Origin: Oscheius dolichura
Lineage: Eukaryota; Nematoda; Chromadorea; Rhabditida; Rhabditidae
DNA: 64,000 nt
Assembly: GCA_932521035.1 (NCBI GenBank)
Contig: OW051496.1
Location: 6,200,001 to 6,264,000, forward strand
Reading direction: 5' to 3'
Part shown: one piece after another, positions 10,101-21,565 of the stretch
Layout of the letters: the number at the start of each line of letters is the position of its first letter
Numbering within the stretch: the first letter of the stretch is position 1
Translations under genes and position numbers: made by a program
The notes under the pieces: model-generated
Database searches by the model: none
Told to the model about the DNA's origin: nothing
What the model saw: only the letters and a program-made list of their open reading frames with translations

Positions 10101-13025
10101 GCTCGTTACCGTAACGATTTGCCCGCGCGCATCTAATTTTTGAAGCTGTGCCGGTGTTCCTTGAGCCTAAGCCAAGGGCGGTTTCGCTCAAGCGGTGACT
10201 GATTCTGCTTTTAGGTGTTTGTTGAAAACGATGGTGTGGTGCGGTGTCATTCTCCAGGAGGAAATACACAGTTTGTAACTGTTACCCGTGGTGCTGATGG
10301 TTTGCACATTTCCTTTTGATCTATTCATTATCTTAGGGTCTGAAATGTATATTGATGAAAATGGTGAAGAGGTTCAAATGGTAGACGATGTCACAGAAGA
10401 TTTACGTACAGTGGAATTCAACTTCCTTGACAGCAAAAACATTTGTTGTGGATTGTGTGGAGAAATCGTTCCCTACGATAACCTTATGAGCCATCATTTA
10501 CCTCATCATCACCCAGAAGTACTCGGTGAAGCAGGTGGAATGAATCTGGAAGAAGTTCCCTATGAATCTTGGCTTAAAGATAAATTGTACATGGAAAAGA
10601 AAAATATGGAAAGTGGATTTAGGTGTTAACAGCAATTGGAAGTTACTTACGATATTTTCAGATATGATTCAGCGATGGCTTCTGATGATCTGTTCTCAAT
10701 GCGAATGCGTGGCGCAAGGCCATTGCGAAAAGTCAGCCAAATCCGTGTAAACCCTATTGAAATGGACATTGAACAACTGAATCATGCTCTAAATAAAAAA
10801 ATGATTGAAAAAATGGGTAGAAAGGTTAGTTCCTCAGTTTTAATTTGACTATTCTGTTTATTTTGCAGGTGCCCGTTAGTCTTGTGGATAAGCAGCATGC
10901 TAAATGTGGAATATGCAATGCAGTTGTATCTTTAAACAAGAAGTTTGAAATTGTTCACCTTGTTCGACATTTTAATGCTTGGCACCCATCAGCACATCGG
11001 TGTGCTGGTAATTGGCAGAATCGGCCAATTCAACCAGGATGTGGAAAGCCTTTGTCTATTCAAGTATGTTCTAGTCTTTTATAGCATCAACACTTTTTAC
11101 AGGATTTTGCAGTAATTGATGTAAGCATGACGGCTCCTGATAATCTGCAGTGCATTTGGTGTGGAATGTTTATGGATAGAAACGCTTTGGCGATGCATTT
11201 CACCGAAGTTCATCCAGATGAAATTGAAGTTCCTAAATGTCTACTTTGCATGCAGGTGAGCAGACAAAGCACATCTCGTCCATATGAATTTTTAGGAGCT
11301 TGTTATTAACGCTCGCTTGTTGGAAAAATATGGTGAAGATTTTGAAGTAACTCTTCCGGATGAACATCATGTGAAATGCATGAAATTCGCGCAAACTTTT
11401 AGTTCAGAATCTGCTTTAGACAAGGTATTTTGTACTTTTCATATTACAGTAAATTTAGGCAATTGCAAAGCGCATGCAGAAGATTAACGCTGCAACAAAT
11501 AGCGATGCTCCTCCCGTTGAAGAAGATGACGAAGATGAAGACGGAGATCGTGGAGGCGTAAGTTTACCAACAATTTGGGGCATTTTTTACTTCCACCAAT
11601 TAGGCTGATGATCCGTGTAAGAGTTGTTCCAAGTCAGATTTCAGACCGTTACCAACAGTCGAATGACCTTTGGACGTCGTAATAAGCCGAAGCGAAGTTT
11701 TGTACAACCAAGCCTTCGGCAAGCTATACCAACTAATTCAAAATATGTGGAGGCCGTTACTGAATGCCAGTGGAAATGCAAACTTTGCCAAGGCAACATA
11801 TTTGGAGCTGTGATTTCTGCTGGCGCGATTAAACATTTCAAGCAGTATCATCCGGGAGAGATGGAGAATATGCAATATGAACTATGCAAGGTTTGGTTTT
11901 ATGGGCATATGTTTAATTTTTTATAGGCTCGTTTGGACAGAGTTTCCGGAGGATGCATGGAGTTTGTGCATCCTCAGTTAGTAGAATGCCTCGTTTGTAA
12001 TCTTACGTACACCCTTCACAAACCGTATAACATGTGTAGAGGGATTCGTCATCTAAAATTGAAACATCCCACTATGATGCCAGAAAATTGTGGAGGAATG
12101 GATAAAACTGCCATTATCGACAAGGTAGCAGCAAGTAAGTATTTTTATTTGTTTTTTACGTTTCAGATGAACTACAATTAATCATTGTTTTCAGATATAC
12201 GCATGGGTGAAATAATTGACGATCCCGAAATGCTTGCCAGATTCAAAAGTGAATACCAAGTTGATTTTGATAAGGTACTATTATAGTTCTTTTGTTTTTT
12301 TCACACTGCGTACAGGTTCAAGCTGTATATGGCGAAGATAACGAGCCAGTTTATGTTCTGCTTGGTGCTGATGAAACATTAGATCCGAGGACAGCAAGTC
12401 AAATGATCCAGTCTCTCGGTGAAGGCAATAATGACAATTCCAGCGCAAAAAGAGTTGTAGTAGGACCACGAGTGGGTTTTTTGTTTTCGAATATTATATA
12501 TATCTAGGCATCGATGGCTGCTGGCGCGTATGATGAAGAAGATGTATACGGGGAATTAGCAGAAGATGATGAACTTGCGGATATGGAAGCAAGTAAACCA
12601 GAAACTTCCAATAGAATGAACAGAGTAAGAACTACAAATTGTTTGTAGATTATTTCTATTTCAGGTAATTGCATCAAATGACGACACAGTTGTGGAAGAA
12701 GTTGTCGAAGAATTTATTGATGTCGCCAAACAAACGAAGCAAAGAGTAAATTTATTCGGGTTCTAAAAAATTATACGTGTTTAGCAAGTCGTAGCCCATG
12801 AAGAGATTCTTGAAACTGTCGATTACCAACATGAAGAAGCCGAAGGTGAAGAATACTACGAATATGCGCAAGAGGTACTTTATTGTTTTTGAGGTAAAAC
12901 TGAAATTTGAGGTGGATTACATAGACGGTGAAGCGGAAGGGCAGTACATGGATGCTGGGTACATGGAAGATGAAGTAGAAGGAGAAGAATATCACGATCA
13001 TGATGATGCTGCGCAACAACAATAA
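7194..13025 (+). CDS. AT-hook and C2H2-like zinc-finger nuclear protein, full-length copy
   Basis: A roughly 1,150-1,200 residue, multi-exon protein; about 26 exons join in phase. The N-terminus has an AT-hook (KNKRGRPRIHKSPKRN, split by the first intron) plus further Arg/Lys/Ser-rich basic segments. The middle has two sumoylation-type sites, IKTE and IKIE. From about 10.3 kb there are several CxxC...H knuckles: CGLCGEIVPYDNLMSHH, CGICN...HLVRH, CIWCGMF...MHFTEVH, CKLCQGN...HFKQYH and CLVCNLTYT...HLKLKH. An acidic linker follows the third knuckle, and the C-terminus is very acidic, Tyr/Glu-rich, ending in QQQ. I do not recognise a named orthologue; a DNA-binding chromatin or transcription factor is the likely role. 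The exact first exon is uncertain: the Met at 7194 is used because upstream ATG candidates break phase. The intron before the exon at 10214 has been enlarged to 1.2 kb. A second, shortened copy follows. Confidence 0.75.
9003..10213. mobile_element. 1.2 kb insertion in an intron of the full-length zinc-finger gene
   Basis: The same intron in the second gene copy is only about 37 nt long (15068-15104), so some 1.17 kb was gained here (or lost there). It contains a direct repeat, a CCCTTTAAAGGG palindrome and no coding frame. Composition changes within it: the ends are GC-richer than the core. No clear terminal repeats or target duplication were found, so it may be a composite or a degraded non-autonomous element. 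Confidence 0.6.
9536..10045 (+). repeat. Two direct copies of a repeat of about 220-240 bp
   Basis: Unit A begins at about 9536 (GGGGTACGATGAGAT) and unit B at about 9814. They run in parallel through TACTGCGATTTTCTAAAAAT, GAAGCTAGCGAATCATATG and AAAGAGGCGCCAAAGACAAA to CCCAACCAAACT, with only scattered differences by eye. Between them is a segment with TCCCTTTAAAGGGACAGTCTCGCA; after unit B the inverse order appears (GCGAGACTGTCCCTTTAAAG), so the flank is inverted relative to the repeat. Confidence 0.8.
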
Positions 13026-14573
13026 TTACCTTTTTGTTTTCGGGTTATTGCTTATATTTTCAACTGAACAGCTATAGTAAACTTAATAATAAGTATTAAC
13101 CCTCACATATATAGCCTTCATTGAATAGTAACTATTTGTAGTCGAGTCGAAACGTTGAGAATCACCTTGTGCAATACAATTCTTCGAACTACTGCTCGAA
13201 AATTGGCGATCTCTCCTCTTTCCGCTCCATGAGCGGGAACCTGAGAGCTCAGCGTTTTGCGCTGCCGAGTGTTTATGGATGGGGGGGGGGAGGCACAAAC
13301 GTTTGAACCCTCGCGCCCCTGGTGTGAGCGGACAGGCAGACACCGTAACGTTTTGTTTAGAGCATGCTAGCAGCTGAAAAAAATGCAGTCTCTGTGGCCC
13401 ACTTATCACCCAGTACTCCGCGGTCTCCTGCATGAAATGACTGCTCTCCCGGTAGCCGCCGGTCGTCTACAACATCTATGATCGGCTACGTGTCGCCCAA
13501 CAGTCGTTTCTGCAAAAATCCAGCACATATGCTGTACTTTTTGGGCTTTTATTTCTGTCTTACCAAGACCACCTCCTGTTCAGCGTCGCCGTACTGATGC
13601 AACTCCTCCAGTCCAAAAGAGTACATCCCGTGGAGATCACTGCGACAGAGGATCGATATAAAAGTTGTCGTAGCCGATCATAGATGTTGACGAAAGTCCC
13701 TTGCCTGTGTCCTGGCCGACGCTTGCCCCGTTTTTGGAGGCTCTCATCACGGAATGGGGTATTTCTTTCACATAGGAAGAAATTGGCGTCATCGGCTATT
13801 TCCACTGCCAGCAAACCAGTTGGGGGTTTTTTCAGCACGTCCTACCAAACGGTGCGAGCCCTGAGGAATTCTATTATGTTCCATATTTTCCTGAGCCTAA
13901 ACCATCTTCACAATTCTCACAGATGAGGAAGATGTAGTGGATAGAAGTACATTTTCTAAATCTTGTCACGGATTGCACGGTTCCAAAAGGTGGCGTAGTC
14001 CCGATAAAAAAAATCCAATCAGAAGGATTTTTAGTTCAATTCAATCCATAAGCAATGAGAATGGAGGACATAAAAAACAGTGCTGTGGTGAAGGAAACAA
14101 CGTTTTGTACATTAGGCTTTTGGTTGCAGCCGATTCCTTGTCGATTTGCTTCTATCAGCCACCGACAATGCAACTCTTCTGATGTATAGCGTATTCTGTT
14201 AAGTTGCAATAAAGAATTGGAGATCTTGGTCAAGATGGAATTCCAATTGGATGGAATAAGAAAAGCGAGTTGGAAATGGGGCGGGCTGCTCGATGTTTAG
14301 AAAGAGTTTTTACCTACGAAATATGTTTTTTTCCTACAAGGTCTGCTTTTTGTCTGCTTGTGACTTCCGTGTGCTGTTGATTTAGAATAGTCTGTTTCTA
14401 ACGACTCCTTCGCGAGCTAGAAGACCTTTTGGCAATGTGATACTTCAATTTTAACTTGATAATTCAGAAGCTCTTTACGTGTGAAATTCCCAAAATATGC
14501 TGAAGCTCGTGAACTGGTCGTTGGAAACAGACTATACATCTGTTTCGCGAATCAAGCAATGTTTTCAGCAACA
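13026..14573. other. Spacer between the two zinc-finger gene copies
   Basis: No supported gene. The first 130 bp resemble the region after the second copy (TTTTCGGGTTATTGCTTATATTTTCAA and GTAGTCGAGTC), marking the end of the duplicated unit. A run of nine or ten G lies at about 13280. An inverted repeat is described separately. Open frames at 13560-13838 and 13937-14182 have no recognisable domain. Confidence 0.5.
13470..13690. repeat. Inverted repeat with 20-bp arms
   Basis: CAACATCTATGATCGGCTAC at about 13470-13490 is the reverse complement of GTAGCCGATCATAGATGTTG at about 13667-13687. The enclosed region is about 180 bp. Both arms translate, on opposite strands, to NIYDRLR in frames that are open for some distance, so they may be fragments of one inverted coding repeat rather than a simple palindrome. 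Confidence 0.55.
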
Positions 14574-16976
14574 ATGTTAAAGCCAGCGCTAAAAGAAAGA
14601 AAGAAACGAGAAAGATCAGAGAGTAAAAAAAAGATTGTTGTGCTGGTCAGTCGATTTTCGTTTATTGTTCGAAACTTGTATTTATGACATGCAGCATTTA
14701 TCATTGGTGTTTCAGGCCACCTTTGAGACAAGCGGATGGTATGACCACGAAGCCTTTTCTGAGTACAGCGTGAGTTTTGCTTATATATATATATATAAGA
14801 TTTTTATTTAGGAAAGATCTCAAGTTGTTAGCGAAGAAGTCGTTGGAGAGCCAGAACTGCCTTTGGAACAATCCGTTAATCACGATGTGAACCACCAAGA
14901 AGGTCGTTCTTCTGAAATAATTGGCAATATTAAAATAGAGCCACAAGTTGCAGACGTATAATACATCCTTTTCAACTACCTAATATTACTGTTTACAGGA
15001 TGATGATGAAACACCACCTAAGCTACAGGCGGAAAAGCCCACTCACGAGATTTTCCTTCGTAGCCAGGTGTGCAGTTTTAACCTATCCCAATTCTAGTTT
15101 TAGGTGTTCGTTGAAAACGATGGTGTGGTGCGGTGTCATTCTCCAGGAGGAAGTACACAGTTTGTAACTGTTACCCGTGGTGCTGATGGTTTGCACATTT
15201 CCTTTTGATCTATTCATTATCTTAGGGTCTGAAATGTATATTGATGAAAATGGTGAAGAGGTTCAAATGGTAGACGATGTCACAGAAGATTTACGTACAG
15301 TGGAATTCAACTTCCTTGACAGCAAAAACATTTGTTGTGGATTGTGTGGAGAAATCGTTCCCTACGATAACCTTATGAGCCATCATTTACCTCAGCATCA
15401 CCCAGACGTACTCGGTGAAGCAGGTGGAATGAATCTGGAAGAAGTTCCCTATGAATCTTGGCTTAAAGATAAACTGTACATGGAAAAGAAAAATATGGAA
15501 AGTGGATTTAGGTGTTAACAACAATTGGAAGTTACTTACGATATTTTCAGATATGATTCAGCGATGGCTTCTGATGATCTGTGCTCAATGCGAATGCGTG
15601 ACGCAAGGCCATTGCGAAAAGTCAGCCAAATCCGTGTAAATCCTATTAAAATGGACATTGAACAACTGAATCATGCTCTAAATAAAAAAATGATTGAAAA
15701 AATGGGTAGAAAGGTTAGTTCCTCAGTTTTAATTTGACTATTCTGTTTATTTTGCAGGTGCCCGTTAGTCTTGTGGATAAGCAGCATGCTAAATGTGGAA
15801 TATGCAATGCAGTCGTATCTTTAAACAAGAAGTTTGAAATTGTTCACCTTGTTCGACATTTTAATGCTTGGCACCCATCAGCACATCGGTGTACTCGTGA
15901 AGGCGTAAGTTTATCGACAATTTTATTTTGGGGCATCTTCTACCAATTGGGCGGTCAATTTGTAATATAGGTTCTAGGTCAGATTTCAGACTGTCACCAA
16001 CAGTCAATTGACCTTTGGACGTCGTAATAAGCCAAAACGAAGTTTTGTGCAGCCACGCCTTCGCCAAGCTATACCAACTAATTCGAAATATGTGGAGGCC
16101 GTTACTGAATGCCAGTGGAAATGCAAACTTTGCCAAGGCAACATATTTGGAGCTGTGATTTCTGCTGGCGCGATTAGACATTTCAAGCAGTATCATCCGG
16201 GAGAGATGGAAAATATGCAATATGAAATGTGCAAGGTTTGGTTTTATGGGCATATGTTTAATTTTTTATAGGCTCGTTTGGAGAGAGTTTCTAGAGGATG
16301 CATGGAGTTTGTGCATCCTCAATTAGTAGAATGCCTCGTTTGTAATCTTACGTACACCCTTCACAAACCGTATAACATGTGTAGAGGGATTCGTCATCTA
16401 AAATTGAAACATCCCACTATGATGCCAGAAAATTGCGAAGGAACGGATAAAACTGACGTTACAGACAAAGGGGCAGAAAATAAGTATTTTTATTTGTTTT
16501 TTTTTCGTTTCAGAACTACAATTAATCATTGTTTTCAGATATACGCATGGGTGAAATAATTGACGATCCCGAAATGCTTGCCAGATTCAAAAGTGAATAC
16601 CAAGTTGATTTTGATAAGGTACTATTATAGTTCTTTTGTTTTTTTCACACTGCGTACAGGTTCAAGCTGTATATGGCGAAGATAACGAACCAGTTTATGT
16701 TCTGCTTGGTGCTGATGAAACATTAGATCCGAGGACAGCAAGTCAAATGATCCAGTCTCTCGGTGAAGGCAATAATGACAACTCCAGCACAAAAAGAGTT
16801 GTAGTAGGACCACGAGTGGGTTTTTTGTTTTCGAATATTATATCCATCTAGGCGTCGATGGCTGCAGATAACATAGACTGTGAAATAGAAGAGCAGTACA
16901 TTGATACTGGATATATGGAAGATGATCCAGAAGGAGAAGAATTTTACGATCATTATGATGCTACGCAACAACGATA
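14574..16976 (+). CDS. AT-hook/zinc-finger paralogue, shortened second copy
   Basis: About 620 residues. An acceptor (AATGTTTTCAG) lies 5 nt before the ATG at 14574, as for trans-splicing. The first exon encodes a basic, NLS-like stretch (LKERKKRERSESKKK) that I cannot match to the full-length copy; the AT-hook exons are absent. From 14818 it parallels the first copy: the IKIE sumoylation-type site, the first and second zinc knuckles, the CKLCQGN and CLVCNLTYT knuckles, and the acidic C-terminus. It lacks about 545 bp matching about 11006-11550 (the third knuckle and acidic linker) and about 370 bp matching about 12535-12910. Both joins keep the frame: REG then TVTNSQLTFGRR through a normal intron, and ASMAA then DNIDCE. 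No stop or frameshift is seen, so it is probably expressed rather than a pseudogene. Confidence 0.7.
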
Positions 16977-17203
16977 ATTAACTTTTTTTTCGGGTTATTG
17001 CTTATATTTTCAATTTCGTTACCCTTGAATTTGTTTAAGGGCTTCATTTAACCACTTGCGATGTCGTTAATAATAAAAATAAACATTTGCAAATATAACT
17101 TTATTAAATTAGATAACAATAAGTAGTCGAGTCAAAACGGTGAGAATCATATTGGGTAAAACGTAAAATATAAAATTCTTCTAAATACTCGCAGAACGGC
17201 GTA

Positions 17204-18102
17204 TTATGCGATAATCCACCTGGAATCATCCAACTGAAGCAAACAAACGTTGTATCCACAACTGCAAATATTAAATTTACCGCGGCCCTTTCTCACGTGG
17301 TAGGACAGCAGTGCCTGATCATCGCTCCGTTTGAATAGCAGTCGTTGTCAGCCATGCACCAACTGACGCCATGTGTTCTCGAACAGGAGATGGACAGCGA
17401 GTCCATTCGAGGGCACTGCGAGGGGACGGCAATGAGAGCCGACACTGAACACCAGGCTGAGCCCCTAAGATAGCCGACTCACGTCTGATACTCATATCCA
17501 GCGGGAGTGAGGTCCGAACACACATGTTGTAGCCACAGCCCGAGGGGCAACACTTTTGGAGGGTGTTGAAGCGGTGGCAGTCGTTGTCGGCGTAGCACCA
17601 GTTGACGGGGGCCCGACTGTTGCACTGGATGCCCATGGCCTGCTGGGAGGGGCACTGGCCCGTCTCGTCTGAAACAGTCACTAGAGGGGACACGCCGGCT
17701 ACCCACCGATGCCGCTGCTCTTCGTGGTCTGGGGGGTGCAGCAGGGGTTACCGTGGACCCAGCATAGAAGGCCCAGGGGGCAATGGTCACTCCTCTGGCA
17801 GCGACTCCAGTCGGTCACGACGTCACAGATGGGCATGGCCAGCACTGAAAGGGGACAGGTGGAAGGGGCACCCCGAAACTTACTGGTCTTGCCGACGGCC
17901 TCCTGGTTTTTGGGGATGAGGGACCAGTGCTGTTGTCGGGGCCGGGTACACTCGGAGCGGGCCACCCCTCGCTTGTACCAGTAGTCGCACCTAATTTGGA
18001 ACAATATATAAGGAGAGTACAGTAACCAGACCAGGACATCTTGTTGTCGAAGGACGTGGCCAGGGAGGCGAGACTGAGCAGGGCCACGAGAGATCTCCAC
18101 AT
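17204..18102 (-). CDS. Secreted WAP (four-disulfide core) domain protein
   Basis: Signal peptide MWRSLVALLSLASLATS, then three cysteine-rich segments. The second and third each have the eight cysteines of a WAP core in order: one with NSRAPVNWCYADNDCH and KCCPSGCGYNMC, the other with GVSWCMADNDCY and HCCPTTCGYNVC. The first is divergent (CDYWYKRG... and GNPCCTPQ) and may be a degenerate copy. Five introns of about 35-50 nt split it; the last exon encodes only TCGYNVC and a short tail ending at TAA 17204-17206. The first donor (GTCTGG) is weak but is the only one giving the Cys frame. A TTTTAG acceptor sits 10 nt before the ATG. WAP proteins are often protease inhibitors or innate-immunity factors; the role here is inferred from the fold only. 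Confidence 0.85.
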
Positions 18103-18975
18103 TTTGACAGAACTAAAACGGGCGAGGGATAGAAAAGGAGAAGGTCGGATTGGGCCCGGAGGCGGAAGGCGGAATAGGCGGCCGGTGACAAAGGCAATCC
18201 AGAGCCACTCAGAGAGCGAAGTGGAAGGGAGAAGGCAGACGGAAGGGGTGATAAGGAGTCCGAGGGGGACGGCAGATGGACCGGATACGGATGGCCGATG
18301 GCCGGTGTTCGCACCCTGGAGAACATGCAAATAAGACGGGGCTGCGTTCACGCCACACACAAAAAAAGTAATGTAAATAAGTGTAGATTGAGAGGGGAAT
18401 GAGATGGGGCAGATGGCCTGGGGGACAGGGAACCGAGTCGTACAGTGAGACAAGGGATACCGTTCGGATTTGGAGAGGATCCAGTGATTGCGAGGGAAAA
18501 CAGTGCTCCGCCGGCCTTTTTACCACTGATATTGACCGAATCATGTTTTCCTTCGAATCCGTTTTTAATGGAGGAAGTCGCGTCTTGACCTTACACGAGC
18601 TACAGTGGCCGGGGGAGGGAGGCGGCCAGGAGAGCGAGATGTGCTGTGGATAGTTTTCGGACTCTCATAAGCACTCGAAGACGCTTGTTGACTCTGCGAG
18701 AAACAACCACGGAACAAACAAATTCATCTTCTTCTATTTACAGCAGTCTACCTCCGAGGCCAGACGATTCTTTGCTCCGACACCTAAAAAGGTGCGGAGT
18801 GATCCGGACGGGAGCAGCCGTTTGCCGTTTTCTCAAGAGCCTTTCTTCCTGGCTGGACCCGAACAGAGAAGAAGGGAGAACATTTATAGGGGATGTCATG
18901 GTATGTACAGCCGAGGAATGAGGAGGGAGAGGCCCGTATTGTAGCTGGCAGTGAGGTCGGGGCGAGCAGACACCC
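18103..18975. other. Intergenic region
   Basis: Upstream region of the WAP gene and downstream region of the four-pass membrane protein, both on the minus strand. Long open frames exist on both strands (for example 17815-18453 minus) but they are G/C-driven and show no domain. Confidence 0.45.
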
Positions 18976-20134
18976 CTAGTAGTTTGTGTAGAGCTCGTCG
19001 CTGGCCACCATAACTCGGGAGACCTGTAAATGAAGGAGTACTCTTGCAAAGGAAGGGGGCAGCCCACCTCGTAGTTGTCGGTCAGCTTCCGACGACGGCG
19101 CTCGTCGGCGGCCCAGATGGTGGCGGTCCAGGCACACTTCATGAACCAGATACAGACGGAGAAGACGAACAGGGCCACGAGGCAGAGGGCCATGCTCAGC
19201 TGGTAGGCCACGTCATCCCAGTTGGGCTTGAAGGGCAGCTGATTCTGGTACCGACGGCCGATGTCCGTCACGTTGACCTTCATGAAACGGCCGGCATCCG
19301 AACGAGGGTCGTAGACGGCCCAGCCGAAGGAGATGACAAAGACGAGGGCACAGAATGCCTCGAGTGTCTGCAGGGGCGATTTCGAAAGAAGAGGAAGGAG
19401 ATGGCTTACTCGGATGACGGTGAAGACGACACAGAGGTAGGGGTTACTGCAGGTGACTCCGCCAATCATCAACAGACACGCCAACAAGTTGACCGCCTCG
19501 AAGACGCCGATCCAGAAGACTGGAAGGGACAGTTTAGAAGGAGACAGGGGCAGACTGACCAGTCTCGTCGTTGTAGCCGGCCGACCACAGGAGGAAGACG
19601 CCGAAGAGGGTCACCAGGCAGCGGATGATGAGGAGGGCCGAGAGGAGGTAGATGCCCGCGGGGGCACAGCAGCCGCGGTTCTCCTTGCTGACCGAGCCGT
19701 CGACCCGTCGCGGGCCATTCGACTTGTTCCAGGTGGACTGTTTCGGCTCAAATCCCCCGTAGTAGTCATTGAACTGAAAATGGACAGGGTACAAAAAGTG
19801 TCGTAGACTGTAACCACGAGTGGATACGCGCGACTGGTCAGCTGTTTATTTAATCCCGGCGTCGGCACTCCACAGGTGGCCACAAAATGGCCGAAGCTTT
19901 TAGATCAGCCGCGTTTACAGTCACATAAAGCATCCTAGACTCATCCTCTGTGACATTCCCAAAATAGGACGACCCGTCCTTGGGGATGACTCACACATAC
20001 GTCTCTCTATTACACAAAAACATTGTGGCTCGTTTCACAAGGGAGGTTATCCTAGAAAGGACTGAACTCACCGAGGAATGCTCGTTGTAGTTGTGGTACT
20101 CGGCCTGGAGCATGGGGGCCGTCGGCTGGGGCAT
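18976..20134 (-). CDS. Four-pass membrane protein, unrecognised
   Basis: Begins MPQPTAPMLQAEYHNYN and has a hydrophilic Asn/Lys-rich N-terminus, then four hydrophobic spans: GIYLLSALLIIRCLVTLFGV, GVFEAVNLLACLLMIGGVTC, LEAFCALVFVISFGWAVYD and AYQLSMALCLVALFVFSVCI. The loop between spans 3 and 4 is long (about 40 residues). The short C-terminal tail ends SRVMVASDELYTNY with TAG at 18976-18978. The layout resembles MARVEL or LAPTM-like four-span proteins, but no signature allows a name. Introns are about 40-45 nt except the first, which is about 300 nt. An acceptor (CTTCCTTCCAG) lies 4 nt before the ATG at 20134. Confidence 0.7.
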
Positions 20135-21565
20135 CCTCCTGGAAGGAAGCGATTGACCACGAGTGTAAGAAGATGGATGAGGCTTTGGAGGAAAGGTTCG
20201 CTTCGCGTCGATTGGAAAAATGGCTCAAGAGGGGAAGATTTATGACGGAGCAGGGGGAGAAGGGGACGGAGAGTACGGCCGTCGTCTGGGGCAAATAGGC
20301 CGGCAGGTGGTAGAAATTCAAGAAAAACCACTACGGATCCCCGGCAAATATATGGGCACTTTTTAACTACGGAGCGGGAACAAATGGGGCAGATGGCAGG
20401 GGCGATGTACGAAGGGGCCAGCCGGAGGGAAGTGCCGTTCAAAATATTGTGATTAGCGCGCGTCTCCGACCGGGTAGTCGTGGGACCTGTACCCTTCTCT
20501 CTTTTGGGTGCCCTCTTACAATTGGACGAAGGTGTCGTATCTGGGGACAGTTTATCGCGTGGGAACACACGGGTTATCACAGCCAAGTGCAAATAATTTT
20601 CGACTGTTCTACTTCGGGAGAAGATGGTCAGGGTCTACTCAAAAGAAAGAGAAGACAAAGTAAACGGGAGGATAAGTAATTGGAGGACTGGTAATTTGGG
20701 GGATCAGGAGAGAGAGAAGATAGGCGGGCGGACACATACAGGTCACTGTGGAGGACGAAAATCGATGGCCTCCCGGGCAAGCCGTTTTTGGATGAGAGAT
20801 GGCAGGAAGAGAGAAGAGACCTACCCGGCACTTCAAGGACAAGCCCCGACTCTATAAAAGGAGCGAGTACTCGGGAAGGGGGCACCCCTACAGATGGGAC
20901 TAATAGAGCGGCTCGCAATCGATATAATAGGGTCAAATGAACACATGTTGGTCCGGGAGACGACATGTTGCAAGCCATCTGGTTAATTCTGTACAAAAAA
21001 GGAGGAGACGAAGAGCCGGAGGGGACGATGGCCAATCCGGGAGAGGACGGAATATAGGCGGCGAGCCATTCGATGGACTCGACATAATTGCTGGCAGAAA
21101 GCGCTCAATTCCCTCAACGCATTAGCAAGGGCGATACGCGATACGACACCGGAGAATTGGATGACCCGACGAGCTGGGGAGGTCGAGAAGGAGACTAAGT
21201 GTTATAAAGGGAGACGGTGGCCAACGGGGCCTGATGATTAATTCTGAAGGCAGATGAAATGGCCGGGGGCAATCGGGTGAAATGGATCGGAACTCGCCGG
21301 TGGGAAACTTTACTATTCTCTCTGGATTGATGGGAGGAGGATTATACTTTGAAGTTATAGAAAAAGCTAAGGAGAAGAAGAGAGAGAGAGAGAGGAACGG
21401 CAGAGGCTCTTCCGAGGACGATTAGGTAGATTAGATCTGAGAGACGGAAATCGATTCCATGCTAATGAGGCGGGAAACGACGGCATCCAATTGGCCACAA
21501 TGAGTTGATTGCCTCCGTATGGGACACCCCCTACCCTTTGACAAGAATCTTTTATTTCCCATTGT
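20135..21565. other. Intergenic region
   Basis: No supported gene. GA-rich on the plus strand with several TATA-like TATAAA(A/G)G motifs (near 20855 and 21203). Open frames on both strands (for example 20068-20592 minus) lack domains. Confidence 0.45.

Noticed and set aside
9003..10213. Coding transposon in the zinc-finger gene insertion
   Set aside because: No open frame over about 66 codons and no transposase motif; at most a non-autonomous element.
17815..18453. 212-codon minus-strand open frame over the WAP gene promoter
   Set aside because: It runs through two introns of the WAP gene in another frame and has no domain; GC-rich shadow.
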